Part shown: piece after piece, positions 19,318 to 29,361 of the stretch
Layout of the letters: each line of letters starts with the position of its first letter
Numbering within the stretch: position 1 is the first letter of the stretch
Source: Variovorax paradoxus
Lineage (GTDB): Bacteria > Pseudomonadota > Gammaproteobacteria > Burkholderiales > Burkholderiaceae_C
Direction of reading: 5' to 3'
Length of the DNA: 64,000 nucleotides
Assembly: GCF_029919115.1 (NCBI RefSeq)
Contig: NZ_CP123990.1
Coordinates: 1,364,001-1,428,000 of the forward strand
Position numbers and translations under genes: made by a program
The notes under the pieces: model-generated
The model's database searches: none
Seen by the model: only the letters and a program-made list of their open reading frames with translations
Told to the model about the DNA's origin: nothing

Positions 19318-20051
19318 CGCTGCGGACTTACTGTGGCCGCTGCTGTTTCTGCAGCTTTGCATTCAGCCGCAGCCCGCGCCTTCAGCTGGCGCATCATGTC
19401 CGCCAGGGTCTTGCCCGCTTCATCTCGAAAGCGCTCCGGCAGCACGTCGACCGCATCCATGCGGTCGAGGCGAAAACCTCGAAAGTCGCTGCGCAGTTCG
19501 CACCAGGTCGAAAGCGTCCAGACCTTGCCCCAATAAAAGCAACCGAGCGGCCGCACCGTGCGCTCGCTCGCATCTCCCGATACATCGCGATAGCTGAGGC
19601 GCAGCTTCTGGTGCGCTTCCACGGCCTCGCGCAGGATCTGCAGCCTCGCTCGAATCGTGTCGTCCAGGCCCAGGGCGGGGGCGTAGAGCGCAAGAGCCTC
19701 TGCCGAGACTCTTGCTGCTGCCGGCAGCACTGAAAGAATCTTGCCCAGCCCTGTTTCAATGTTGCGTGCCAGCGCCGGATCGACCCAGCTCTGCGCGAGC
19801 CGCGCAGCGGCCACGAGCGCGGAGGCCTCATCCTGGGTGAACATCAGTGGCGGCAGTTCGAAGCCCGCACCCAGCCTGTAGCCCACGCCGGCTTCGCCCT
19901 CGATCGGCACGCCCTGGTGCTGGAGATCGGCCACGTCGCGGTACACCGTGCGCTCCGATACTTCCAGGCGCTGGGCCAGGAAGGCCGCCGTGGTGAGCCG
20001 GCGGCCGCGAATGATCTGTACCAGCTGGAACAGGCGATCGGCGCGGCGCAT
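19311..20051 (-). CDS. YafY-family HTH/WYL transcriptional regulator
   Basis: This 246-residue regulator has an N-terminal DeoR-type helix-turn-helix (LTTAAFLAQRLEVSERTVYRD, about residues 20-40) and a C-terminal WYL domain (about 135-225; variant signature WCELRSDFRGFRLDRM). WYL domains bind ligands, and in phage-defence regulators nucleic acids or nucleotides. It is the last gene of a minus-strand set with VOC, EVE and GyrI-like genes, so it probably regulates them. It overlaps the dnaB end by 7 bases. Confidence 0.9.
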   Translation of the reverse strand: MRRADRLFQLVQIIRGRRLTTAAFLAQRLEVSERTVYRDVADLQHQGVPIEGEAGVGYRLGAGFELPPLMFTQDEASALVAAARLAQSWVDPALARNIETGLGKILSVLPAAARVSAEALALYAPALGLDDTIRARLQILREAVEAHQKLRLSYRDVSGDASERTVRPLGCFYWGKVWTLSTWCELRSDFRGFRLDRMDAVDVLPERFRDEAGKTLADMMRQLKARAAAECKAAETAAATVSPQRQ

Positions 20052-20121
20052 CAGGGTGTGCGAGCCGGACTCGGCAGATGAGGGTAGCTGGCGAGCCTGT
20101 CGCGCCGCCTGTTACTGGTGT

Positions 20122-20571
20122 TCATGCAACTCCAATATGGATCGCCACTTTGTCGGGCCCGTCGTAGGCTTCGAAATCGCTGCGGTAGCGGCGCGTGATT
20201 GTCGGGTTTGCCTCGAAATACTGCCAGATGCGTTGCCAGGTATCGATCACCATGTGCGGCATTTCGCCTTGGGCCGTAAAGACGAGGTAGTCGCCCGGTT
20301 CGATGCCGACAGCTTCCTTCCCGCCCGACACGGCCACGCCCACTGTCAGATCAAACGCGCCGTTCGCGTCGGATTCGTATCCGGAGTAGACGCCGAAGAT
20401 GCGGGCGTCTTCTGTCCGGTGCGGAGTGGAGCGGTACGTTTCTTCCGTGAAGAAGCGATTCCATAATGCGCCGATTCTTGCCGTGGCGGAGTCGTTTTCT
20501 TCGCGGTTGGTGGTGCGGGCCGTAAGCCCTGCAACCTGGAAAGCGCCATGGTGCTGGCGGACGGGTTCCAT
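20122..20571 (-). CDS. GyrI-like/effector-binding-domain protein
   Basis: This 149-residue stand-alone GyrI-like (AraC effector-binding, SOUL-like fold) protein is recognised by FQVAGLTARTTN near the start, IFGVYSGYESDANGAFDLTV in the middle and the family end GEMPHMVIDTWQRIWQYF. Such proteins bind small hydrophobic or cationic ligands; some protect gyrase or hydrolyse cyclopropanoid toxins. The function here is unknown. It lies 41 bases after the EVE gene and 70 bases before the WYL regulator, in the same direction. Confidence 0.85.
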   Translation of the reverse strand: MEPVRQHHGAFQVAGLTARTTNREENDSATARIGALWNRFFTEETYRSTPHRTEDARIFGVYSGYESDANGAFDLTVGVAVSGGKEAVGIEPGDYLVFTAQGEMPHMVIDTWQRIWQYFEANPTITRRYRSDFEAYDGPDKVAIHIGVA

Positions 20572-20612
20572 CTATTTATTCTCCTGGATAAGTGGTGTCG
20601 AGGCGGATGTGC

Positions 20613-21062
20613 TCAGAGTGCGAGCGCTTTCAGTTCGGCCTTCATCGCTTCGGCGATCAGTGCCATGTCGGCATCGGACACGTCGAACATGCCGAAGCGA
20701 AACTTGTAGCCCCACAGTTTCGGGTTCTCGATAAAGGCGAGGCGTTCGATCAGCGGCGCAATGGGCGCTTCCTGCGTCGCCTGAAAGGCCACGTCGCGGC
20801 GCCAGGGAACAAAGCCATTGCCCATGTCGAACTCGTATGGCTCGCCCGGCAGCACGATGCCGACCGACACGAAGCTCTGCAGCTTGTCCGTGCCCCCGAA
20901 CACCGTGGCCGGCGAATAGTAGGCCACACGGTCGCCCGCAGAAACCCGCTTGAGCGGGCCCAGCTTGCCGTGGCCGACCTGCATGAAGCCGAGCGGCTTG
21001 TGGTCGCGCCCGCGCCGCGCATGTTCTGCGCTTGCGACCGCGATCCAGTTGCGTTGTGCCAT
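20613..21062 (-). CDS. EVE-domain protein
   Basis: This 149-residue EVE (PUA-like) protein is related in fold to YTH and ASCH domains. It starts MAQRNWIAVASAEHARRG, includes GHGKLGPLKRVSAGDRVAYY and VLPGEPYEFDMGNGFVPWRR, and ends with the family's KLWGYKFRFGMFDVS. EVE domains bind modified bases (for example 5-methylcytosine derivatives) or modified nucleosides in other families. Here the stand-alone form lies in a small stress-type operon, 3 bases after the VOC gene. The ligand is not predictable from the sequence alone. Confidence 0.88.
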   Translation of the reverse strand: MAQRNWIAVASAEHARRGRDHKPLGFMQVGHGKLGPLKRVSAGDRVAYYSPATVFGGTDKLQSFVSVGIVLPGEPYEFDMGNGFVPWRRDVAFQATQEAPIAPLIERLAFIENPKLWGYKFRFGMFDVSDADMALIAEAMKAELKALAL

Positions 21063-21065
21063 GGC

Positions 21066-21437
21066 TCAGGCAAGCGCGTGAAGACCGACTTCGTTGCCCT
21101 CGGTGTCGCGCATATGGGCAATGAAACCCATGCCCTCGGGCAATGCCGACTTGGGCGCCACGATCCGGCCGCCTGCCGCCTCGATGCGGGCAAGCACGGC
21201 ATCGATGCTGGGCATGCAATCGAGATAGATGCGGATACCGCTGCCCGCATGCGCGCTGGCGTTGGCTCCGGCCTGCAGGGCGCCACCCGTGGCCGGATCG
21301 TCGTAGGGAAAAACGGCCAGTGTTTCACCGCCGAAATCCTGGCGGCGAAGCTGGCGGCCAAGAACGGTTTCGTAGAAGGCTTGGGCGCGGTCGATGTCGG
21401 CGACCGGAATCTCGAACCAGCTGATGGCGTTTTGCAT
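21066..21437 (-). CDS. VOC-family (glyoxalase/bleomycin-resistance-like) protein
   Basis: This 123-residue VOC-fold protein starts ISWFEIPVADIDRAQAFYE and ends GMGFIAHMRDTEGNEVGLH. The paired beta-alpha-beta-beta-beta modules are visible. Members include dioxygenases, isomerases and binding proteins. The metal ligands cannot be assigned with certainty: a glutamate in the last strand (EGNEVGLH) is present, while the first-strand position is a glutamate in WFEIPV. It is the first gene of the set VOC-EVE-GyrI-WYL, downstream of a perfect inverted repeat at 21488-21515. Confidence 0.86.
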   Translation of the reverse strand: MQNAISWFEIPVADIDRAQAFYETVLGRQLRRQDFGGETLAVFPYDDPATGGALQAGANASAHAGSGIRIYLDCMPSIDAVLARIEAAGGRIVAPKSALPEGMGFIAHMRDTEGNEVGLHALA

Positions 21438-21487
21438 GAAGTGCTCTCTTTCGTTTGTGCGTTGAAGGAGCCCCGATGGTGCGGACC

Positions 21488-21515
21488 GGCTCCTGACAAC
21501 GTCGTGTCAGGAGCC
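21488..21515 (-). promoter_or_regulatory. Perfect 11-bp inverted repeat, candidate operator of the VOC-EVE-GyrI-WYL set
   Basis: GGCTCCTGACA and TGTCAGGAGCC form a perfect inverted repeat with a 6-base spacer (ACGTCG), 51 to 78 bases upstream of the VOC start. A TTGTCA on the minus strand overlaps it and could be a -35. There is no T-run, so an operator for the neighbouring WYL regulator is more likely than a terminator. Confidence 0.55.
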
Positions 21516-21529
21516 TGTCACCACAGCCG

Positions 21530-21567
21530 AAAAAAAGCCCGCGATGCTCTTCGGAGCATGCGCGGGC
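21530..21567 (-). terminator. Rho-independent terminator after phoH
   Basis: Read on the minus strand, a 13-bp stem (GCCCGCG-ATGCTC arm, one bulge, tetraloop TTCG-type) is followed by a run of seven T. It lies 31 bases after the phoH stop. Confidence 0.88.
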
Positions 21568-21597
21568 CTTGAGCGGTGTCGGTCGCGAGGAAGCCGC

Positions 21598-23409
21598 TTA
21601 GAGCACGTCGCTCGCGAAGTCGGCAAGCCGCGAGCGTTCGCCGCGCGCGAGCGTGATATGGCCGCCGTGCGGCCAGCCCTTGAACTTGTCGACCGCAAAG
21701 GTCAGGCCCGAGGAGCCTTCCGTCAGGTACGGCGTGTCGATCTGTGCGAGGTTGCCCATGCAGATGATCTTGGTGCCCGGGCCGGCCCGCGTGATCAGCG
21801 TCTTCATCTGCTTGGGCGTCAGGTTCTGCGCTTCGTCGATGATCACGTACTTGTTGAGGAAGGTGCGGCCGCGCATGAAATTCATGCTCTTGACCTTGAT
21901 GCGGCTGCGGATCAGCTCGTTGGTGGCCGCGCGGCCCCATTCGCCGGCGCCGCCGCCGTCGCCCTTGGCCAGGAACTCGAGGTTGTCGTCGAGCGCGCCC
22001 ATCCACGGGCCCATTTTTTCTTCCTCGGTGCCGGGCAGGAAGCCGATGTCCTCGCCCACGCTCACCGTGGCGCGGGTCATGATGATCTCGGTGTAGCGGC
22101 GGTCGTCGAGCACCTGCGTCAGGCCCGAAGCCAGCGCCATCAGCGTCTTGCCGGTACCTGCGGTGCCGGTGAGCGTGACGAAGTCGACCTCGGGGTCCAT
22201 CAGCAGGTTCATCGCGAAGTTCTGCTCGCGGTTTCGCGTGTTCACGCCCCACACGGCGTTCTTGCCCGAGCTGTAGTCCTTCAGGGTCTTGAACACCGCG
22301 GTCTTGTCGCGGATTTCGGTGACGCGCGCATACATGCTCGGCTCGCCCGGCGCCTCGAAATACACGAACTGGTTGATGTACAGGTTGGGCACCAGCGGCC
22401 CGCTGATGCGATAGAAGGTGCTGCTGCCGCTTTGCCAGCTTTCGACCGTCTTGCTTTGGCGCGTCCAGAAGTCGGCCGGCAGCGCGAGCGAGCCCGCGTA
22501 GAGCAGGTCGCCGTCTTCCAGCGTCTTGTCGTTTTGGTAATCGTCGGCAGCCAGGCCGAGGGCGCGCGCCTTGACGCGCATGTTGATGTCCTTGGACACC
22601 AGCACCACCTCTTGCTTGGGGCGGCCGGGCTGGTCCTTGGCGTATTGGTCCCGCAGGGCCTGGACCACGCCGAGGATCTGGTTGTCCGCCTTGCCCTGGG
22701 GCAGGCTGACCGGCAGCGAATAGTCGAGCGGCGCGGTCTGGAAGAACAGCTTGCCGCCGGCCTCGCGGTGGCCCGTGGTGTCGAGTTTCAGGCCCTTGGC
22801 AATGTCGGCGTCCTGCGCTGCCGCCAGGGCGTCAAGCGTGCGGCTGGTCTGGCGGCCGTTGCGGGCCACTTCGGTCGTACCCTTCTTGTGGCCGTCGAGT
22901 TCCTCCAGCACGATCATCGGCAGGAAGATGTCATGTTCCTCGAAGCGGAACAGGCACATCGGGTCGTGCAGAAGCACGTTCGTATCGAGCACGAACAGCT
23001 TGGCCGGGCCGTTGGACTTGGCGCGCTTGGTGCGGGCCGGGGTTTGCGGCACTGCAACTTGCGCCGGCGCCGGCACGTAGGCCGCCGGCGGTGCTTCGGG
23101 CTCGCTGCGGGCAGCCGGCCGCTGCTCCCGATTTCGGTCTTGGCTGCGCTCCTGGTTGCGCTCCTGGTTGCGGGACGAGGCAGGTTTCGACCGGCCACGC
23201 GTCGCAGGGGCTGCATCCGCGCTGCCGCCTACCGCTTCGGCGGCGTTGCGGTCGAACAATTCCAAGGGCTGGGAGCCGCTCGTCGAGGCCGAGTCGGCGC
23301 GCGATTCGCCCGAGCGGCGCGATCCCTTGTGCGAGGAGCGGGCGGGTGCATCGTGCGCATCCGGCGAGAGCAATGCGGCGCGTTTCGTGGGGGCGGGAGG
23401 CAGTGGCAT
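21598..23409 (-). CDS. phoH: PIN-PhoH fusion protein (PhoH2-type predicted RNA helicase/ribonuclease)
   Basis: This 603-residue protein combines a PIN ribonuclease domain (about 137-290; the first acid is D142 in LFVLDTNVLLHDP) with a C-terminal PhoH ATPase (about 370-595; Walker A GTAGTGKTLMALASG, Walker B region NKYVIIDEAQNLTPKQMK). PhoH2 proteins unwind and cut RNA and are known as PIN-PhoH fusions. An N-terminal region of about 130 residues is low-complexity (Ser/Arg/Glu, then a RNQER-like repeat at about 80-96) and precedes the PIN domain; typical proteins lack most of this. It is a single gene with its own terminator. Confidence 0.93.
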   Translation of the reverse strand: MPLPPAPTKRAALLSPDAHDAPARSSHKGSRRSGESRADSASTSGSQPLELFDRNAAEAVGGSADAAPATRGRSKPASSRNQERNQERSQDRNREQRPAARSEPEAPPAAYVPAPAQVAVPQTPARTKRAKSNGPAKLFVLDTNVLLHDPMCLFRFEEHDIFLPMIVLEELDGHKKGTTEVARNGRQTSRTLDALAAAQDADIAKGLKLDTTGHREAGGKLFFQTAPLDYSLPVSLPQGKADNQILGVVQALRDQYAKDQPGRPKQEVVLVSKDINMRVKARALGLAADDYQNDKTLEDGDLLYAGSLALPADFWTRQSKTVESWQSGSSTFYRISGPLVPNLYINQFVYFEAPGEPSMYARVTEIRDKTAVFKTLKDYSSGKNAVWGVNTRNREQNFAMNLLMDPEVDFVTLTGTAGTGKTLMALASGLTQVLDDRRYTEIIMTRATVSVGEDIGFLPGTEEEKMGPWMGALDDNLEFLAKGDGGGAGEWGRAATNELIRSRIKVKSMNFMRGRTFLNKYVIIDEAQNLTPKQMKTLITRAGPGTKIICMGNLAQIDTPYLTEGSSGLTFAVDKFKGWPHGGHITLARGERSRLADFASDVL

Positions 23410-23620
23410 GTGTCAGGTCGCTCGCAGGAGTTGGAAACCAGAAAACGAAAAAGCCGCCTGTAGACCAAGGCGGCTTTGTTCGGGGGATGCGGTCGTGGAG
23501 CTCAACGGCATGAGGCCATTATGCACACCGGCCGTGACGCGTCTCGTGCTGTTTGCACCGTTCGTTGGGCATTCCCCACGAAGCGATGCAAAAGCGCACA
23601 GAAGGCGCTTCTTGTAACTG

Positions 23621-24097
23621 TCAGGCAGCCTTCTTGAGCGCCTTGACGGCTTTGAGCACGTCGTCGACATGGCCGGGGACCTTGAGGCCGCGCCATTCGG
23701 CCTTCAGAATGCCGTCGGCGCCGATGAGGAAGGTGCTGCGCTCGATGCCCTTGACCTTCTTGCCGTACATGATCTTGTTCTTGACCACGCCGAACATGTG
23801 GCACATTTTTTCTTCAGTGTCGGCGATGAGTTCGAACGGGAGTTCGAGCTTGGCCTTGAACTCGTCGTGCGACTTCATGTTGTCGCGGGACACGCCGAAC
23901 ACGGTGGCGCCGGCTTTTTCGAAGTCCTTGTAGCGGTCGCGGAACTGCATCGCTTCGGTCGTGCAACCCGGAGTGTTATCTTTCGGGTAAAAATACATGA
24001 CCAGCACGTGGCCGAGGTGCGAGGTATTCGAGACTTTCAAGCCGCCCGTGGCGTTGGCGTCGAATTCAGGAATGGGTTTGTTGACAACGATCGCCAT
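23621..24097 (-). CDS. bcp: Thioredoxin-dependent peroxiredoxin Bcp (PrxQ family)
   Basis: This 158-residue BCP/PrxQ peroxiredoxin has the peroxidatic cysteine C45 in KDNTPGCTTEAMQFRD. The resolving cysteine five residues later, common in this family, is absent (methionine at that place). The only other cysteine is in EEKMCHMFG. The protein may therefore work as a 1-Cys or atypical form. The C-terminus is lysine-rich (VLKAVKALKKAA). It stands alone between phoH and the Mth938-like gene. Confidence 0.93.
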   Translation of the reverse strand: MAIVVNKPIPEFDANATGGLKVSNTSHLGHVLVMYFYPKDNTPGCTTEAMQFRDRYKDFEKAGATVFGVSRDNMKSHDEFKAKLELPFELIADTEEKMCHMFGVVKNKIMYGKKVKGIERSTFLIGADGILKAEWRGLKVPGHVDDVLKAVKALKKAA

Positions 24098-24232
24098 GAA
24101 ACTTGTTTTCTCCGTTGGTTTCCATTGAATCGAGCTCTTCAGGGCAGACTCGATGAATGGAGGATTGGTCGTTGCTAACTGAGGGCAGCTGGCCTGTTCG
24201 CAACCCGGTATTTTACCCCGAAAACCTCCCCC

Positions 24233-24616
24233 TCAGCCATCCTGGGGCGGTTCGACCAGCAGGGCGGCAATCACATGGCGGCCTTCGCCGGCCAGGATGT
24301 TGTAGGTGCGGCAGGCGGCGGGCGTGTCCATGGTCTCCACGCCGGTGCGCTTTGCCATGAGCGGCTGCAGCCAGGCGGCTTGCGGAAAACGAATGCGCGA
24401 TCCGCTTCCAAAAATGATCAATTCCGCGCCAAGCGAGGCCAGCTGGGCGAAATGCTCAGGTCCGAGCTGGTCGAAGCGGGTGCAATTCCATTCGAAGCGC
24501 TCGCCCCGGGAGCCGACCACCACGCTGCCCTCGACCTTCTCGTTGTTGATCGCAACCCACCCGGGGCCGTGAGCGGTAAGGGACTGGGCGTCGGATTTGT
24601 CGGGCTGGAGCTTCAT
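24233..24616 (-). CDS. Mth938-like domain (DUF498) protein
   Basis: This 127-residue protein of the Mth938/NDUFAF3-like family is recognised by AELIIFGSGSRIRFPQ and the C-terminal MDTPAACRTYNILAGEGRHV. The eukaryotic relative NDUFAF3 assists complex I assembly; the bacterial role is not established. I start at the ATG at 24616, giving MKLQPDKS; the longer upstream reading overlaps the next gene. It is divergent from alaA by 100 bases. Confidence 0.88.
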   Translation of the reverse strand: MKLQPDKSDAQSLTAHGPGWVAINNEKVEGSVVVGSRGERFEWNCTRFDQLGPEHFAQLASLGAELIIFGSGSRIRFPQAAWLQPLMAKRTGVETMDTPAACRTYNILAGEGRHVIAALLVEPPQDG

Positions 24617-24716
24617 CGGGGCACTGGGAACTGTGGTCAAATTATAGGTTTTCCCCAGTGACACGAGGCCTCCAAGGGCCTTTCGACATCGAGTAACCCG
24701 CGCCCGGGAGGGCCCT

Positions 24717-25946
24717 TTGAAGCAGTTCAAGAAATCGGCCAAGCTGGCCAATGTGCTCTACGACATCCGCGGCCCCATCATGGACGCCGCGAAGCAGATG
24801 GAGGAAGAGGGCCAGAAAATCATCAAGCTCAACATCGGCAACCTGGCCGTGTTCGGTTTCGATGCGCCCGAGGAAGTGCAGCAGGACATGATCCGCAACC
24901 TGCCGGCCTCGGCGGGCTATTCGGACAGCAAGGGCATCTTCGCGGCCCGCAAGGCCGTGATGCACGAAACGCAGAAGCAGGGCGTCGCCGGCGTCACGCT
25001 CGACGACATCTACCTGGGCAACGGCGCCAGCGAGCTGATCGCCATGGCCACCAACGCGCTGCTGAACGACGGCGACGAAATGCTGCTGCCGGCGCCCGAC
25101 TATCCCCTGTGGACGGCCGCATCGAGCCTTTCGGGCGGCACGCCGGTGCATTACCTGTGCGACGAGGCCAACGGCTGGATGCCCAACCTCGATGACATCC
25201 GCGCCAAGATCACGCCCCGCACCAAGGGCATCGTGGTCATCAACCCCAACAATCCCACGGGCGCGCTCTATTCGGACGAATTGCTCAAGAGCATCGTGGC
25301 CATTGCGCGCGAACACGACCTCGTGATCTTCGCGGACGAGGTCTACGACAAGGTGCTGTACGACGACGTCAAGCACACCGCCATCGCGAGCCTTTCGACC
25401 GACGTGCTTACGCTCACCTTCAATTCGCTTTCCAAGAGCTATCGCTCCTGCGGCTATCGCGCGGGCTGGCTCGTGGTTTCGGGCGACAAGAAGCGCGCGC
25501 AAGACTACATCGAGGGCCTCAACATGCTCTCGAACATGCGCCTTTGCGCCAACGTGCCCGGCCAATGGGCCATCCAGACGGCCCTTGGCGGTTACCAGAG
25601 CATCAATGACCTGGTGGGCGACGGTGGCCGGCTGCGGCGCCAGCGCGACTTGGCCTACGAGCTGATCACGGCCATTCCGGGCGTGAGCTGCGTCAAGCCC
25701 AGCGCTGCGCTCTACATGTTTCCCAAGCTCGATCCGAAGGTCTATCCCATCGAAGACGACCGGCAGTTCTTTCTTGAACTGCTGAGAGAAACCAAGGTCA
25801 TGCTGGTGCAGGGCACGGGCTTCAACTGGGCCACGCCGGACCACTTCCGCATCGTGTTCCTGCCTCACGAGGACGACCTGCGCGAAGCGATCCACCGCAT
25901 TGCCAAGTTCCTGGAGCTGTACCGCCTGCGCAGCAAGACCGACTGA
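24717..25946 (+). CDS. alaA: Alanine aminotransferase AlaA (PLP-dependent, class I/II)
   Basis: This 409-residue PLP aminotransferase is closely similar to E. coli AlaA, which makes alanine from pyruvate and glutamate. It opens KSAKLANVLYDIRGPIMDAA, and later has ITPRTKGIVVINPNNPTGAL and the PLP lysine in FNSLSKSYRSCGYRAGW. The start is a TTG at 24717 with GGAGGG 4 bases upstream; no ATG fits. It begins the alaA-hom-thrC run of amino-acid genes, 25 bases before hom. Confidence 0.94.
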   Translation: MKQFKKSAKLANVLYDIRGPIMDAAKQMEEEGQKIIKLNIGNLAVFGFDAPEEVQQDMIRNLPASAGYSDSKGIFAARKAVMHETQKQGVAGVTLDDIYLGNGASELIAMATNALLNDGDEMLLPAPDYPLWTAASSLSGGTPVHYLCDEANGWMPNLDDIRAKITPRTKGIVVINPNNPTGALYSDELLKSIVAIAREHDLVIFADEVYDKVLYDDVKHTAIASLSTDVLTLTFNSLSKSYRSCGYRAGWLVVSGDKKRAQDYIEGLNMLSNMRLCANVPGQWAIQTALGGYQSINDLVGDGGRLRRQRDLAYELITAIPGVSCVKPSAALYMFPKLDPKVYPIEDDRQFFLELLRETKVMLVQGTGFNWATPDHFRIVFLPHEDDLREAIHRIAKFLELYRLRSKTD

Positions 25947-25971
25947 CACGAATCCTCAACGCGAATCCCCA

Positions 25972-27294
<1,323 letters not shown>

Positions 27295-27315
27295 GGACGG
27301 CACAAGAGAACCATC

Positions 27316-28731
27316 GTGAACTACCTGAGCACCCGCGGGCACCCGGACCGCAAGCGTTTCTGCGAAATCCTGCTTGAAGGCCTCGCGCCGGATGGTGGGC
27401 TTTACCTGCCCGAGCACTATCCGCAAGTCGATACCGCCACGCTCGCGAAATGGCGCGACCTGCCGTATGCGGAGCTGGCATTCGAGATTCTCTCGCTCTA
27501 CATCGACGACATTCCGCCGGCCGACCTGAAAGCCATCTGCGCGAAGACCTACACGCCCGAAGTGTTCGGCAGCGAAGAAATCGTGCCGCTGCGCGAGCTC
27601 GAAGACGGCGTGTACCTCGAAGCCCTGTCCAACGGCCCGACGCTGGCCTTCAAGGACATGGCGATGCAGCTGCTCGGCAACCTGTTCGAGTACGAACTGG
27701 CGCGCCGCGGCGCGGAGCTCAACATTCTTGGCGCCACCAGCGGCGACACCGGCAGCGCGGCCGAGTACGCCATGCGCGGCAAGAAGGGCGTGCGGGTCTT
27801 CATGACCTCGCCGGACGGCCGCATGAGCCCCTTCCAGCAGGCGCAGATGTTCAGCCTGCAAGACGAGAACATCCACAACATTGCCATCACCGGCGTGTTC
27901 GACGACTGCCAGGACATCGTCAAGGCGGTGTCGAACGATCTGGGCTTCAAGCGCAAGTACCGCATCGGCACGGTCAACTCGATCAACTGGGCGCGCCTGC
28001 TCGCGCAGGTCGTCTACTACTTTGCCGGCTACTTCCAGGCCACGGGGGGCAACGACAAGCCGGTGAGCTTCACCGTGCCGTCGGGCAACTTCGGCAATGT
28101 GTGCGCAGGCCACGTGGCGCGCATGATGGGCCTGCCGATCCACACGCTGGTGGTTGCCACCAACGAGAACGACGTGCTCGACGAGTTCTTCCGCACCGGC
28201 ATCTACCGCGTGCGCGCGGCGGCCGATACGCACGAAACCTCGAGCCCTTCGATGGACATCAGCAAGGCCAGCAACTTCGAGCGCTTTGTGTTCGACCTGG
28301 TAGGCCGCGATGCCGCCAAGTTGCGCTCCCTCTTCGTCGACGATCTGGGTGGCCAGGCCCGCTTCGACCTGAGCGGCGAACCTGCATTCAAGCAGGCGGC
28401 AGAACGCTTCGGCTTCAAGAGCAGCCGCAGCATGCACGCCGACCGGCTCGCGACCATTCGCGACACCGAGAAGCGCTTTGCCACGCTGGTCGATCCGCAC
28501 ACGGCCGACGGCCTGAAGGCTGCGCGCGAGCACCTCACGCCAGGCGTGCCGATGGTGGTGCTCGAGACCGCGCTGCCGATCAAGTTTGCCGCCACCCTGG
28601 TGGAAGCACTCGGCCATGAGCCGGCGCGTCCGGCCAGGTTCGAAGGCATCGAGGCGCTGCCCAAGCGCGTGGTCAAGCTTCCGGCCGATGTGGAGGCCGT
28701 GAAGGCCTACATCGCCCAGAACTGCGACTGA
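27316..28731 (+). CDS. thrC: Threonine synthase
   Basis: This 471-residue PLP enzyme converts O-phosphohomoserine to threonine. The opening MNYLSTRGHPDRKRFCEILL and the PLP-lysine motif NGPTLAFKDMAMQLLGN are typical of the long bacterial type, as is NILGATSGDTGSAAEYA. The start is a GTG at 27316 with AGAGAA upstream. It completes the hom-thrC pair and is followed by mobB after 84 bases. Confidence 0.97.
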   Translation: MNYLSTRGHPDRKRFCEILLEGLAPDGGLYLPEHYPQVDTATLAKWRDLPYAELAFEILSLYIDDIPPADLKAICAKTYTPEVFGSEEIVPLRELEDGVYLEALSNGPTLAFKDMAMQLLGNLFEYELARRGAELNILGATSGDTGSAAEYAMRGKKGVRVFMTSPDGRMSPFQQAQMFSLQDENIHNIAITGVFDDCQDIVKAVSNDLGFKRKYRIGTVNSINWARLLAQVVYYFAGYFQATGGNDKPVSFTVPSGNFGNVCAGHVARMMGLPIHTLVVATNENDVLDEFFRTGIYRVRAAADTHETSSPSMDISKASNFERFVFDLVGRDAAKLRSLFVDDLGGQARFDLSGEPAFKQAAERFGFKSSRSMHADRLATIRDTEKRFATLVDPHTADGLKAAREHLTPGVPMVVLETALPIKFAATLVEALGHEPARPARFEGIEALPKRVVKLPADVEAVKAYIAQNCD

Positions 28732-28815
28732 TCTTCGCCACTTGCCGCAGTGGTTCTCCCGCATCCGCGCATTTGCATTCGGCTGTCGACCGGCTAGCAG
28801 CCACAGGAACTCGTC

Positions 28816-29361
28816 ATGAAGGTGATCGGCTTTTCCGGGTACTCGGGTTCGGGCAAGACCACGCTGGTCGAGCGACTGATTCCGGTGCTCAGGCTCCATG
28901 GGCAGCGTGTGTCGGTGGTCAAGCATGCGCACCACAAGTTCGACATCGACCATCCGGGCAAGGACACCTATCGCCATCGAGAAGCCGGTGCCTTCGAGGT
29001 GGTCGTTGCATCGGACAAGCGGCTTGCGCTGATCCGCGAATTCGAGCAGCCCGCGCAGCTGACGGTGCACGACCTCATTGCGGAGCTTCACGATGGTGTC
29101 GACTGGGTGCTGGTCGAGGGCTTCAAGCACAGCGACCTGCTCAAGATCGAGGTTTGGCGCGCCCCCGAGCCGGGCCAGCCGCCGCGACCTTCGAAGTACA
29201 TCGACGATGCGTTCGTGACCGCCATTGCCACCAACGCACCCGAAGGATTGCCGGCGCCTACCAACCTGCCCATGTTCGACCTCGACGACATCGAGGGCAT
29301 CGCGCAGTGGCTGATCGACAGCGGAAGCCGCTTCGAATACAACCCCGAACATCATGGCTGA
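28816..29361 (+). CDS. mobB: Molybdopterin-guanine dinucleotide biosynthesis protein B
   Basis: This 181-residue GTP-binding protein assists attachment of GMP to molybdopterin. The P-loop is GFSGYSGSGKTTLVERL. The KHAHHKFDIDHPGKDTYRHR segment is the family signature. The last 8 bases overlap moeA, so the two are translationally coupled. It has a CAGGAAC ribosome-binding site. It is the first of the molybdenum-cofactor set here. Confidence 0.94.
   Translation: MKVIGFSGYSGSGKTTLVERLIPVLRLHGQRVSVVKHAHHKFDIDHPGKDTYRHREAGAFEVVVASDKRLALIREFEQPAQLTVHDLIAELHDGVDWVLVEGFKHSDLLKIEVWRAPEPGQPPRPSKYIDDAFVTAIATNAPEGLPAPTNLPMFDLDDIEGIAQWLIDSGSRFEYNPEHHG

Noticed and set aside
21544..23463. Long plus-strand open frame opposite phoH
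   Set aside because: Antisense shadow of a certain PIN-PhoH gene.
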